The notes: generated by a model from the letters alone, not told the origin. Positions 1 through 7,351 are shown, counted from the first letter of the stretch. The stretch: 11,603 bases of DNA from an uncultured bacterium (GCA_903911455.1 CAIWDQ010000087.1:1-11603), one strand, 5' to 3'. A program made the numbers and translations.

Positions 1-96
1 GCATATATTTTAAATATAATTATAGAAAAAAATAAACTTAACATCAGAATTATTGTTATTTTTACCGATTCTAAATAAGAAAAATAAAAAACTGTA

Positions 97-1197
97 ATGA
101 ACTATACAACAGAACAAATAAAACAAGCATTAAGTCATGTTAATGATCCCGACTTCAAAAAAGATCTCGTGAGTTTAAACATGATTGACAATATTAAAAT
201 TGAAGGAAACACTGTTTCTTTTGATCTTGTGCTTACCACACCGGCTTGCCCGATGAAAAATATGATGAAAAACGATTGCATAAATGCTATTAAGGAATAT
301 GTTGATGCTAATGCAATTGTTGAAGTAAATCTAACCTCAAAAGTTACTAGCAAAAGGAATGGCGAAGATGAATTTTTGAAAGACATTAAAAACATTATAG
401 CAGTTGCATCTGGTAAAGGTGGCGTTGGTAAATCAACTGTGGCTGTTAATCTTGCAGTTGCTTTGGCTAATACAGGTGCAAAGGTGGGTTTAGTAGATGC
501 CGACATCTATGGACCATCAATTCCCTTGATGTTTGATGCAATGAATGAGAAACCTAAGGCTTTTGAAGCTGATGGCAAGACCAGGATCGTACCTATTGAG
601 AAATATGGTGTTAAATTATTATCTATTGGTTTTTTTGTTGATCCTAATAAGGCATTGGTTTGGAGAGGCCCTATGGCATCGGGTGCTTTAAAGCAATTGT
701 TTTCGGATGGTGATTGGGGTGAACTTGATTATATGGTAATTGACCTTCCTCCAGGTACTGGCGACATGCATTTAACGATGGTACAAACTGTGCCGGTCAC
801 AGGTGCTGTGATAGTTAGCACACCTCAACAAGTAGCTATCGCAGATGTTGTGAAAGCTGCAAGTATGTTTGAACAGGATGGCATTAATATTCCGATTTTA
901 GGGATAGTTGAAAACATGTCGTACTTTACTCCTGCTGAATTGCCTGATAATAAGTATTATTTATTTGGTAAAGATGGCTGCAAGAAGTTAGCCGAACAAC
1001 TGAATGTTCCACTTTTAAGTCAAATACCTATAGTGCAATCTATTTCGGAGTCGGGCGATAGCGGAAAACCTGTAGCATGTAACCCTGAAACTTTAGAAGG
1101 TAATGCATTTAAACAACTTGCTGAAAACGTAGCGCAGCAAATTGCTATCAGAAATGCAAATTTAAATCCTACTAAAGTAGTTCAGTTTGCAAACTAG
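97..1197 (+). CDS. mrp: Mrp/ApbC-type Fe-S cluster carrier P-loop ATPase
   Basis: This 366-residue protein belongs to the Mrp/NBP35 family, cytosolic ATPases that carry and deliver Fe-S clusters to apoproteins. Residues 1-85 form a MIP18 (DUF59) domain with the conserved TTPACP motif and Cys51. A deviant Walker A, GKGGVGKST, lies at residues 106-114, followed by the family signatures VDADIYGPSIPLMF, DLPPGTGD and STPQQVAIAD. The length is normal for the two-domain form. The CxxC that binds the bridging cluster in E. coli ApbC is absent: the ENMSYFTPAELPDNKYY stretch takes its place and only isolated cysteines remain. I recall this as common in Bacteroidota Mrp. An Nfu-type scaffold gene begins 42 bases downstream, suggesting co-transcription. 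No clear promoter or Shine-Dalgarno sequence is visible in the 96 bases upstream. Identity is confident; the exact cluster chemistry is inferred. Confidence 0.95.
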   Translation: MNYTTEQIKQALSHVNDPDFKKDLVSLNMIDNIKIEGNTVSFDLVLTTPACPMKNMMKNDCINAIKEYVDANAIVEVNLTSKVTSKRNGEDEFLKDIKNIIAVASGKGGVGKSTVAVNLAVALANTGAKVGLVDADIYGPSIPLMFDAMNEKPKAFEADGKTRIVPIEKYGVKLLSIGFFVDPNKALVWRGPMASGALKQLFSDGDWGELDYMVIDLPPGTGDMHLTMVQTVPVTGAVIVSTPQQVAIADVVKAASMFEQDGINIPILGIVENMSYFTPAELPDNKYYLFGKDGCKKLAEQLNVPLLSQIPIVQSISESGDSGKPVACNPETLEGNAFKQLAENVAQQIAIRNANLNPTKVVQFAN

Positions 1198-1239
1198 AAA
1201 ATGAATTCATATTTTATACAATTATAATAAATAGAAAAC

Positions 1240-1485
1240 ATGACAATAGAAAACAAATTAGAAATGACGACTAAAGTTCAGAATGCTATCGAACAATTAA
1301 GACCATATCTTCAGCAAGATGGTGGCGATATAGCTTTTGTTGAACTTACTGACGACCTAACTGTAAAGGTTGAATTGCAGGGAGCTTGCGGATCTTGTCC
1401 TTATAGCTTAATGACTTTGAAGAATGGTGTAGAAAATGCAGTTAAGCAGGCTATCCCAGAGATCAGAGCTGTAGAATCAATCTAA
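1240..1485 (+). CDS. NifU C-terminal domain (Nfu-type) Fe-S scaffold protein
   Basis: An 81-residue protein that consists of just the Nfu (NifU C-terminal) domain. Visible family features are the N-terminal helix ending in LRPYLQQDGGDI, a central beta stretch, and the motif GACGSCPYSLMTLKNGVE. Cys50 and Cys53 form the CxxC that, in this family, holds a [4Fe-4S] cluster at a dimer interface for transfer to target proteins. The ATG at 1240 is used because it gives the usual short N-terminal extension; a second ATG at 1264 is possible. The gene sits 42 bases after mrp on the same strand and is followed by a terminator at 1520-1551. The two genes probably form one Fe-S assembly transcript. No N-terminal NifU or A-type domain is fused to it. 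Confidence 0.93.
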   Translation: MTIENKLEMTTKVQNAIEQLRPYLQQDGGDIAFVELTDDLTVKVELQGACGSCPYSLMTLKNGVENAVKQAIPEIRAVESI

Positions 1486-1488
1486 AAC

Positions 1489-1502
1489 AATTACGAATTA
1501 CG
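1489..1502. repeat. Two copies of the heptamer AATTACG just after the nfu stop
   Basis: AATTACG occurs twice head to tail, beginning 3 bases after the nfu stop codon (1483-1485) and lying upstream of the terminator hairpin. The same heptamer occurs four times just after the yifB stop (7352-7379). Such AATTACG runs are, to my knowledge, frequent in intergenic DNA of Bacteroidota; their role is unknown. Confidence 0.8.
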
Positions 1503-1519
1503 GGTTTGTAAAAAAGAAG

Positions 1520-1551
1520 AACCTTCATCATTTTATTGGTGAAGGTTTTTT
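1520..1551 (+). terminator. Intrinsic terminator of the mrp-nfu unit
   Basis: AACCTTCATC (1520-1529) pairs with GGTGAAGGTT (1538-1547), giving a 10-bp stem with one G-U pair around an 8-base loop. The stem ends in a run of six T (1546-1551). It lies 35 bases after the nfu stop, which suits a rho-independent terminator for the plus-strand pair. Confidence 0.9.
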
Positions 1552-1720
1552 GTGTTCTGTAGTTTGTGCAATAATTAAATTGTTATTAGATTTCTTTATT
1601 TTTATTTTTATGATTATGAGTTTTATATTTATTTATGAATTAAAAGATTCTATAAGTAAATAGAGAAGAATGGGGCACTTACAAAATTATATTCTAAGCT
1701 AAAAGATTATTCCACTTTGC

Positions 1721-1978
1721 GTGATAATCAGAATAAATGGCCTCCAAAATGGAGTATTTCACCTCGGAACTGGAATACATCAGTTCGGAACTGATATGTT
1801 TCACCAATTAACTGAAATGATCCAGTTCGGAACTGGAGTATTTCACCAAATTACTGATATATTCCACAAAATTACTGATATATTCCACCAAATTACTGCT
1901 ATATTTCACCAAATAACTGAAATGATTCAGTTCGGAACTGGAGTACATCAGTTCGGAACTGCTATGTTTCACTTCTGA
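1721..1978 (+). other. Doubtful 85-residue open frame of heptapeptide repeats
   Basis: A GTG-started frame runs through the 21-bp repeat array and encodes about ten heptapeptides such as QITDIFH, QITEMIQ, FGTGVFH and FGTDMFH. Threonine is fixed at the third position, with hydrophobic residues at the fifth and often the sixth. Because 21 is a multiple of three, any stop-free frame of the array stays open, so the frame alone is weak evidence for a gene. No promoter box, Shine-Dalgarno sequence or signal peptide is visible, and the start is a GTG. Substitutions between units keep hydrophobic classes (Ile/Leu, Ile/Val/Met), which mildly favours translation. It could be a small repetitive protein, but non-coding repeat DNA is more likely. 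I recognise no family. Confidence 0.2.
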
Positions 1979-1992
1979 GCTGAAATGCTACA
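1741..1992. repeat. 21-bp tandem array, 12 units, with palindromic core
   Basis: Twelve consecutive 21-bp units start at 1741, 1762, 1783, 1804, 1825, 1846, 1867, 1888, 1909, 1930, 1951 and 1972. There are no indels between them. Two unit types alternate. Type A (1783, 1825, 1930, 1951) begins GTTCGGAACTG and, with the preceding CA, forms the palindrome CAGTTCGGAACTG. Type B (1804, 1846, 1867, 1888, 1909) begins like CCAAATTACTG. The first, second and last units are degenerate. Most units share ACTG at the same position. The palindrome extends to TCCAGTTCGGAACTGGA at 1821-1837 and ATCAGTTCGGAACTGAT at 1779-1795. A further inter-unit dyad, AACTGAAATGATTCAGTT, lies at 1915-1932. The sequences TTCTAAGCTAAAA (1692-1704) and TTCTGAGCTGAAA (1973-1985) bracket the region. 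There are no unique spacers, so this is not CRISPR. Function is unknown. Confidence 0.93.
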
Positions 1993-2154
1993 AAAAAAGA
2001 GTAAAATGTTATGTAAATAGCTTATTATAAATAGTTAACTAATTAAGTTGGAGTAAATACATTTTAATTACAAAACACATTTAATCAAACATGCTTATAA
2101 TTTAATTTTAATTAATGAAAAGGATATTAAAATAATTAAGAAAATCTAAAAACT

Positions 2155-2235
2155 AATCATAAAAGAAAAGAAGAATCATATTATAATAAAAGAAATCATC
2201 ATTATAATAATAACAATCATCATAATAATAAAAAT
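2155..2235. repeat. Imperfect 19-21-bp AT-rich tandem repeat, four units
   Basis: Units beginning AATCAT start at 2155, 2174, 2194 and 2215, spaced 19, 20 and 21 bases. Each continues with an AT-rich tail (TATAATAATA-like in the last three, A-rich with G in the first). The sequence is low in complexity and lies just downstream of the nadE stop. Nothing else recognisable is present between 1993 and 2251. The T-rich minus strand after the nadE stop has no preceding hairpin, so I do not call a terminator there. Confidence 0.6.
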
Positions 2236-2251
2236 AAAAACAAAAAAGATA

Positions 2252-3889
2252 CTAAGAAAGATACTTCCCAACGATAGGCATCCTTCGTCCCATACCGAAA
2301 GCTTTAGGAGAAACTCTTAAGATAGGTGGTGTTTGATGTCGCTTGTACTCATTCATATTAACCAAACGCAAGGTTTTTTTAACAATAGCTTCGTCAAAAC
2401 CCATTGCGACAAGCTCTTTCGGACCCTGTCGTTTTTCAATATAATTATAAAGAATCTTATCAAGAATATCATAATCAGGCAACGAATCAGAATCCTTTTG
2501 ATCGGGACGCAATTCGGCAGAAGGTGGCTTGGTGATTGAATTAACCGGAATGATTTCCATCTCTTTATTAATAAAATTAGCTAATTCATAAACCTGAGTC
2601 TTATACAAATCGCCCAACACAGACAAACCGCCACACATATCACCATATAAAGTGCCATAACCAACTGCGGCTTCACTCTTATTGGAGGTGTTTAACAACA
2701 CATAACCAAACTTATTGGTAAAAGCCATCAACAATACAGCACGTATCCTTGCCTGAAGGTTTTCCTCAGTAACATCAAAAGGCATATCCTTAAAAAAAGG
2801 ATTCAAAAGACTTCCAAAACTCTTATAAGCATCATCCAGGTGAATAGTTTCGTAAGGTACATTAATGTTTTCAGCTAATGCAATGGCATCATCAATAGAA
2901 TGTTGAGATGAAAATCGGGAAGGTAACAGCAAAGCTTTTACATTTTCACTCCCAAGAGCTTCGGCAGCCAACACAAGTGTTACAGCAGAATCTATTCCAC
3001 CTGATAAACCCAGAATTGCTCTCTTAAAACCAAGCTTATTGAAATAATCTTTAATACCTAAAACCAAAGCATCATGTATAAGTGCAATATCTTCAATAGG
3101 TTTATCTTCTTTAGTAGATGTGTTATTCTTTAATGAATTAGTATCAATAATAATAAAGTCTTCATCAAAATAATTTAACTCCTCAACAATATTTCCTTTT
3201 GAATCAATAGCCAAAGAGCCACCATCAAAGATCAATTCTGTCTGAGCGCCAACATGATTAACATATAAAAGAGGTATATAATATTTATGAGCATTCTTAG
3301 AAAGAACATCTTTCCTTATGTTTCTTTGATCGTAATTAAAAGGACTAGCCGCAATATTAATAATGATATCCGGATGTTGATTAATAAGATCATCCATAGG
3401 CGAATAAGGATACAAAAGCTCTTCACCGATATTCCAAAGATCTTCGCAAATGGTAAGCGCAATATTTAAACCATTATAATTAATAATGTTTGACTTGCGA
3501 CTAGGTTCAAAATAACGATATTCATCAAAAACATCGTAATTGGGCAACAGGCTTTTATGATGAGTTGAAACAATTTTACCATCATTAATAAAAACAGCAG
3601 AGTTAAAAAGATCTTTACCTTTAACATCAGGGTTAATAGTTGGAGAACCGATAATTACAGCAATATCTTTGCTTACTGAAGCAATATCATTAACAACAGT
3701 ATTGCATTGCGAAATAAAATCATCAAACTCAAGAAAATCTCTGGGAGGATAACCACACACCGATAACTCAGCAAACACAACTAATTCAGCACCCGAATCC
3801 TTAGCTTTAATAATTGTTTCTTTAATTTTAGATGAATTAGATTCAAAATTACCAATATGATAGTTCAGTTGTGCAAGTGCGATCTTCAT
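2252..3889 (-). CDS. nadE: Glutamine-dependent NAD+ synthetase
   Basis: This 545-residue cytosolic enzyme makes the last step of NAD biosynthesis, amidating nicotinate adenine dinucleotide with ammonia from glutamine and using ATP. The N-terminal nitrilase-type glutaminase domain (about 1-255) shows the Glu-Lys-Cys triad: Glu41 in VFAELSVCGYPPRD, Lys112 in HHKSLLPNYDVFDE and Cys148 in LTICEDLWN. The C-terminal synthetase domain (about 270-545) carries the PP-loop motif SGGIDS at 296-301 and the NTSNKSE and GDMCGGLSVLGDLYKT motifs. Length matches the two-domain form. It lies 47 bases downstream of the PorT-like barrel gene on the same strand, with no promoter-like box in the gap, so they may be co-transcribed. 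In gliding Bacteroidota, nadE is known to lie near gldB; here gldB is close but divergent. Confidence 0.97.
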   Translation of the reverse strand: MKIALAQLNYHIGNFESNSSKIKETIIKAKDSGAELVVFAELSVCGYPPRDFLEFDDFISQCNTVVNDIASVSKDIAVIIGSPTINPDVKGKDLFNSAVFINDGKIVSTHHKSLLPNYDVFDEYRYFEPSRKSNIINYNGLNIALTICEDLWNIGEELLYPYSPMDDLINQHPDIIINIAASPFNYDQRNIRKDVLSKNAHKYYIPLLYVNHVGAQTELIFDGGSLAIDSKGNIVEELNYFDEDFIIIDTNSLKNNTSTKEDKPIEDIALIHDALVLGIKDYFNKLGFKRAILGLSGGIDSAVTLVLAAEALGSENVKALLLPSRFSSQHSIDDAIALAENINVPYETIHLDDAYKSFGSLLNPFFKDMPFDVTEENLQARIRAVLLMAFTNKFGYVLLNTSNKSEAAVGYGTLYGDMCGGLSVLGDLYKTQVYELANFINKEMEIIPVNSITKPPSAELRPDQKDSDSLPDYDILDKILYNYIEKRQGPKELVAMGFDEAIVKKTLRLVNMNEYKRHQTPPILRVSPKAFGMGRRMPIVGKYLS

Positions 3890-3936
3890 TTTTAACTATA
3901 GATATTTTTGTATGATAATTAGATGATAAATTTATA

Positions 3937-4629
3937 TTAAAAAATAATACCAACAGCTAATTCAACAGAATTAGGAACAGCAGTTGCATCGGTGTAAGGT
4001 AAAATATTATTATTGAAATTTAAGATATTAGTAAATCCATTATTAAACCTAAGTCCGGCAAACAACGAAGTAGAACCACCGAGCGAATATTCAATTCCGG
4101 CACCGATAATAAGCGACATTTTAAAATCATTAATTCTTGATTTAACATCAACACCATTTGTAAGTATAGAATATGAAGTATTTGAGGAAGAGAATTCCTG
4201 ATCAGCATTGGCCTTAATCATTAAACCAAAGCCCACTCCTACTTCACCATAATAAGTAATAGGTCCGAAAGGTCGGGTTTTCATCTTTAATAAAACAGGG
4301 ATCTCTAAATACTTAACAGAATAAATCTCCTTCATATTTCCACTGCCATTTTTAAAATCTAAAACAGGATATTTTAACTTACCACCAAAAGTATTAAAAT
4401 TAATACCGGTAGATAAGAAATAATTATTGGTAAGACGTAAATCAGTAAGCAATCCCCATGAGAACTTTAAAGAAGAACCATCAGATGAGTAATCTTTTGT
4501 GTTAGGATTAAACCAGGATATGCTTGGCGCAAACCTTAAACCCAATTGAAATGAAGAAGGTCTGGAGTTTTGGGCAAAAATAAAATTAACTAAAGTAGTA
4601 AATATTAAGACTAAAAGAAGCTTTTTCAT
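3937..4629 (-). CDS. PorT-like outer-membrane beta-barrel protein
   Basis: A 230-residue exported protein. The first 19 residues are a signal peptide (KK, then a hydrophobic run, cleaved after FIFA before Gln20). The mature part shows alternating amphipathic strands, for example QLGLRFAPSISWF, FSWGLLTDLRL, YFLSTGINFNTFGGKL, YLEIPVLLKMK, TYYGEVGVGFGLMIKA and MSLIIGAGIEYSLG. It ends in Phe, as outer-membrane barrels commonly do. The 'YLEIPVLLK' strand is typical of the PorT-like/OMP_b-brl_2 group, about eight strands. True PorT is needed for type IX secretion, but this group is large and mostly uncharacterised, so I do not call it PorT. It precedes nadE by 47 bases and faces gldB across a 164-base intergenic region. 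Confidence 0.85.
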   Translation of the reverse strand: MKKLLLVLIFTTLVNFIFAQNSRPSSFQLGLRFAPSISWFNPNTKDYSSDGSSLKFSWGLLTDLRLTNNYFLSTGINFNTFGGKLKYPVLDFKNGSGNMKEIYSVKYLEIPVLLKMKTRPFGPITYYGEVGVGFGLMIKANADQEFSSSNTSYSILTNGVDVKSRINDFKMSLIIGAGIEYSLGGSTSLFAGLRFNNGFTNILNFNNNILPYTDATAVPNSVELAVGIIF

Positions 4630-4669
4630 GTTATTGTTTTATTAAAGTAAATAATTGAAAAATAAATTA

Positions 4670-4677
4670 CAAAATTA
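4670..4677 (-). promoter_or_regulatory. Possible -7 box for the barrel-nadE unit
   Basis: Read on the minus strand this is TAATTTTG, matching the Bacteroidota -7 consensus TAnnTTTG, about 40 bases upstream of the barrel gene start. No TTG is visible at the -33 position, and the DNA is AT-rich, so a chance match is quite possible. Confidence 0.25.
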
Positions 4678-4700
4678 ACTAAAATTCGGATAGAATAAGA

Positions 4701-4708
4701 TACCTTTG
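4701..4708 (+). promoter_or_regulatory. -7 box of the gldB-yifB unit
   Basis: TACCTTTG matches the Bacteroidota -7 consensus TAnnTTTG and lies 85 bases upstream of the gldB start. The -33 TTG is weak or missing (TTCGG at 4685). It would give a 5' leader of roughly 75-80 bases. Confidence 0.45.
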
Positions 4709-4793
4709 CACTAAATATTCATAAAAATAATATAAAGGCTTTTATGATGATTAAATTCAATAATATAACTAACAAAATAGATTATAAATAACA

Positions 4794-5798
4794 ATGAGAT
4801 TTTACAGACTTACATTAATTACCTTATGTTTATCAATATTATTAATAACATCTTGTCGTAATAACAAGAAAAATAAATTAGATATTGAATTACCAAAAGA
4901 TGCCAAGATAGATGTTAAGATTTATCGTTACGAAAAGGTTTTAATGAATCTTAATGTTGATAATCTTAAAAATGAATTAAAACTAAATAAGAAAGACTAT
5001 ATGTTCTTTCTGGATGCAAATCTGGATGATACATTAAATATACTTAGGATTTACAACTTCATAAAAGACCCTGCAACACATGAAATATATGATGCATTAC
5101 TTAAGAAATATCCTGATGTAAAGTGGCTTGAGAATGATCTTTCAACGGCATTTACATACTTTAAACATTATTTTCCTAATAAGAATATTCCTAAGGTATA
5201 TACTTATCATTCATTTATGGATTATCAAAACAGAGTTATTTATCTTGATACTGTAATGGCTATAGCACTTGATATGTATTTAGGTAAAGGCTTTAAATTG
5301 TATCCATCGGTTGAAATACCTAAATATCTTGCTGCACGATTGGATAGTAATTATATTATACCTGATTGCATGAATGTAATTGCTGAAAGTATGTTTAAAT
5401 TTGATCCAAATAACAAATCTTTACTTGATTATATGATATACAGAGGTAAGATATTGTATATAACAGATGCTTTGATTCCTAAAGTATCTGATGAGATTAA
5501 GATTGGTTATACTAAAGAGCAAATTGATTGGTGTAAGAAGAATGAAGCTAACATCTGGGCTTTCTTTATACATAATAATCTTTTATATAATAAAGATTTT
5601 CATAAAATCAGACCTTTTATTAGTGAGGGGCCAAAGACAAATGGATTCCCTGGCTCTCCTCCAAGAATGGCTGAATGGGTAGGCTGGCAGATTGTGAAAT
5701 ATTATATGGAGAATAAAAAGACAGAGTTAAAAGATTTAGTTGGATTAAATGATTCACAGGGAATATTACAAGGTTCTAAATATAAACCGCAGAAATAA
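4794..5798 (+). CDS. gldB: GldB-family gliding motility lipoprotein
   Basis: A 334-residue protein of the GldB family, lipoproteins needed for gliding motility in Flavobacterium; their exact activity is not established. The N terminus is a lipoprotein signal: MRFYRLTLIT, a hydrophobic run, then the lipobox ITSC with the lipidated Cys at residue 21. The body shows features I recognise from GldB: YRYEKVLMNLN near the start, a charged alpha-helical middle, and the C-terminal signature SPPRMAEWVGWQIVKYYM followed by SKYKP at 328-332. Length fits the family. The usual partner gldC is not directly downstream; yifB starts 9 bases after the stop. A promoter-like box lies at 4701-4708. GldB homologues also occur in non-gliding Bacteroidota, so this gene alone does not prove motility. 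Confidence 0.9.
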   Translation: MRFYRLTLITLCLSILLITSCRNNKKNKLDIELPKDAKIDVKIYRYEKVLMNLNVDNLKNELKLNKKDYMFFLDANLDDTLNILRIYNFIKDPATHEIYDALLKKYPDVKWLENDLSTAFTYFKHYFPNKNIPKVYTYHSFMDYQNRVIYLDTVMAIALDMYLGKGFKLYPSVEIPKYLAARLDSNYIIPDCMNVIAESMFKFDPNNKSLLDYMIYRGKILYITDALIPKVSDEIKIGYTKEQIDWCKKNEANIWAFFIHNNLLYNKDFHKIRPFISEGPKTNGFPGSPPRMAEWVGWQIVKYYMENKKTELKDLVGLNDSQGILQGSKYKPQK

Positions 5799-5807
5799 AA
5801 CAATGGA

Positions 5808-7346
5808 ATGCTAATAAAAACCTTCGGAAGTGCAATACACGGGGTAAATGCAATAACAATAACTATTGAAGTAAATATAGATCAGGGTGTAAATTTCTTA
5901 TTGGTAGGTCTGCCCGATAGTGCAGTAAAAGAGAGTCAGCAGCGAATAGAAGCTGCATTAAAGAATAACGGTTTTCGTTTGCCGGGAAAAAAGATAGTTA
6001 TCAATATGGCTCCGGCAGATATAAGGAAAGAAGGATCAGCCTATGACCTCCCTTTGGCTATGGGAATATTAGCAGCTTCGGGACAGATAAAAGATACCAG
6101 GATTGCTGATTATATAATCATGGGAGAGCTATCACTTGATGGTGGTTTACAATCTATAAAAGGTGCTTTACCAATGGCAATTGAAGCTCAAAAAGAAGGA
6201 TTCAAAGGATTTATCTTACCAAAACAAAATGCAAGGGAAGCAGCTATTGTTGGCAAATTAAATGTTTATGGTGTTGAAAACATTAAAGAAGTTATAGATT
6301 TCCTTAATGAAGATATAGAATTAGAACCAACCATTGTTAATACACGCGATGAGTTTTATAATTCTTTAAAGGAATATGAATTTGATTTCTCTGATGTAAA
6401 AGGGCAGGAAAATATAAAGAGATCACTTGAAATTGCAGCAGCAGGTGGACATAATGTTATTCTGATTGGTCCTCCAGGTTCGGGTAAGACAATGCTTGCT
6501 AAAAGAATGCCTTCAATACTTCCACCTTTAAATCTTTATGAAGCATTAGAAACTACAAAGATACATTCGGTTGCCGGAACTATGAAAAAGAATAGTTCTT
6601 TAATTTCTATTCGTCCTTTCCGTTCGCCCCATCATACAATTTCTGATGTTGCACTTGTAGGTGGTGGTAGTAATCCTCAACCCGGTGAGATTTCTTTATC
6701 ACATAATGGTGTATTGTTTTTAGATGAATTACCTGAGTTTAAAAGATCTGCTTTAGAAGTTCTGAGACAACCAATGGAAGATAGAACTGTTACTATTTCA
6801 AGAGCTAAATCTTGTGTTGAGTTCCCTGCTAGTTTTATGCTTATAGCAGCAATGAATCCTTGTCCATGTGGTTATTATAATCATCCTGATACAAGCTGCG
6901 TATGTGGACCGGGGGTTGTTCAAAAGTATTTAAATAAAATATCAGGACCTTTATTAGATAGAATTGATATCCATGTAGAAGTTGTTCCTGTCCCATTTAG
7001 AGAACTTGCTAAGAAAGCTTTATCTGAAAAGAGTGAATTGATTAGAGATAGAGTTGTTAAAGCCAGATTAATTCAGGAGAAGCGTTTTGAAGAAAATAAA
7101 GCAATACATTGCAATGCTCAGATGAGCAGTAAGATGTTACAAAAGTATTGTGTAATAGATGAAGCTGGTATGACAATACTTAGAACTGCAATGGAGAAGC
7201 TGGGATTATCAGCTCGTGCTTATGATAGAATATTAAAAGTAGCACGTACTATTGCTGATTTAGAAGGGAGTGAATCTATCTTAAATGAACACCTTGCTGA
7301 AGCTATCAATTTTAGAAGTCTTGATAGAGATAATTGGGGAAGGTAA
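5808..7346 (+). CDS. yifB: YifB/ComM-family Mg-chelatase-like AAA+ ATPase
   Basis: This 512-residue cytosolic protein belongs to the YifB/ComM group. ComM of naturally transformable bacteria is a hexameric helicase that drives branch migration during integration of incoming DNA; in other hosts the role is unclear. Residues 1-165 form the ChlI-like N-terminal domain (MLIKTFGSAIHGV, LVGLPDSAVKESQQRI, KIVINMAPADIRKEG). The AAA+ core has Walker A GPPGSGKT at 221-228 and Walker B VLFLDE at 302-307. The conserved cysteine cluster NPCPCGYYNHPDTSCVCGP follows, then the C-terminal Mg-chelatase helical domain (LSARAYDRILKVARTIADLE). Length is typical. It begins 9 bases after gldB, so the two are probably co-transcribed. 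The start overlaps a three-codon out-of-frame ATG at 5803, which I regard as chance. The link to gldB is positional only. Confidence 0.95.
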   Translation: MLIKTFGSAIHGVNAITITIEVNIDQGVNFLLVGLPDSAVKESQQRIEAALKNNGFRLPGKKIVINMAPADIRKEGSAYDLPLAMGILAASGQIKDTRIADYIIMGELSLDGGLQSIKGALPMAIEAQKEGFKGFILPKQNAREAAIVGKLNVYGVENIKEVIDFLNEDIELEPTIVNTRDEFYNSLKEYEFDFSDVKGQENIKRSLEIAAAGGHNVILIGPPGSGKTMLAKRMPSILPPLNLYEALETTKIHSVAGTMKKNSSLISIRPFRSPHHTISDVALVGGGSNPQPGEISLSHNGVLFLDELPEFKRSALEVLRQPMEDRTVTISRAKSCVEFPASFMLIAAMNPCPCGYYNHPDTSCVCGPGVVQKYLNKISGPLLDRIDIHVEVVPVPFRELAKKALSEKSELIRDRVVKARLIQEKRFEENKAIHCNAQMSSKMLQKYCVIDEAGMTILRTAMEKLGLSARAYDRILKVARTIADLEGSESILNEHLAEAINFRSLDRDNWGR

Positions 7347-7351
7347 GAATC

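Noticed and set aside
135..506. A 123-codon minus-strand frame opposite mrp.
   Set aside because: It lies fully inside a well-supported gene on the other strand and resembles no family; it is a coding shadow.
1741..1992. The 21-bp repeat could be read as a CRISPR array.
   Set aside because: The units abut with no unique spacers, the period is only 21 bp, and no cas gene is in the window.
2236..2254. T-rich minus-strand run after the nadE stop as a terminator.
   Set aside because: No stable stem precedes the run; the nearby AGTATCTTT motif is a direct repeat, not an inverted one.
4013..4208. Two 62-codon frames inside the barrel gene.
   Set aside because: Both are alternative frames of a gene with a signal peptide and clear strand pattern.
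5803..5814. Three-codon frame ATG-GAA-TGC-TAA overlapping the yifB start.
   Set aside because: It might be a translational coupling device, but a frame this short is expected by chance and no ribosome-binding sequence precedes it.
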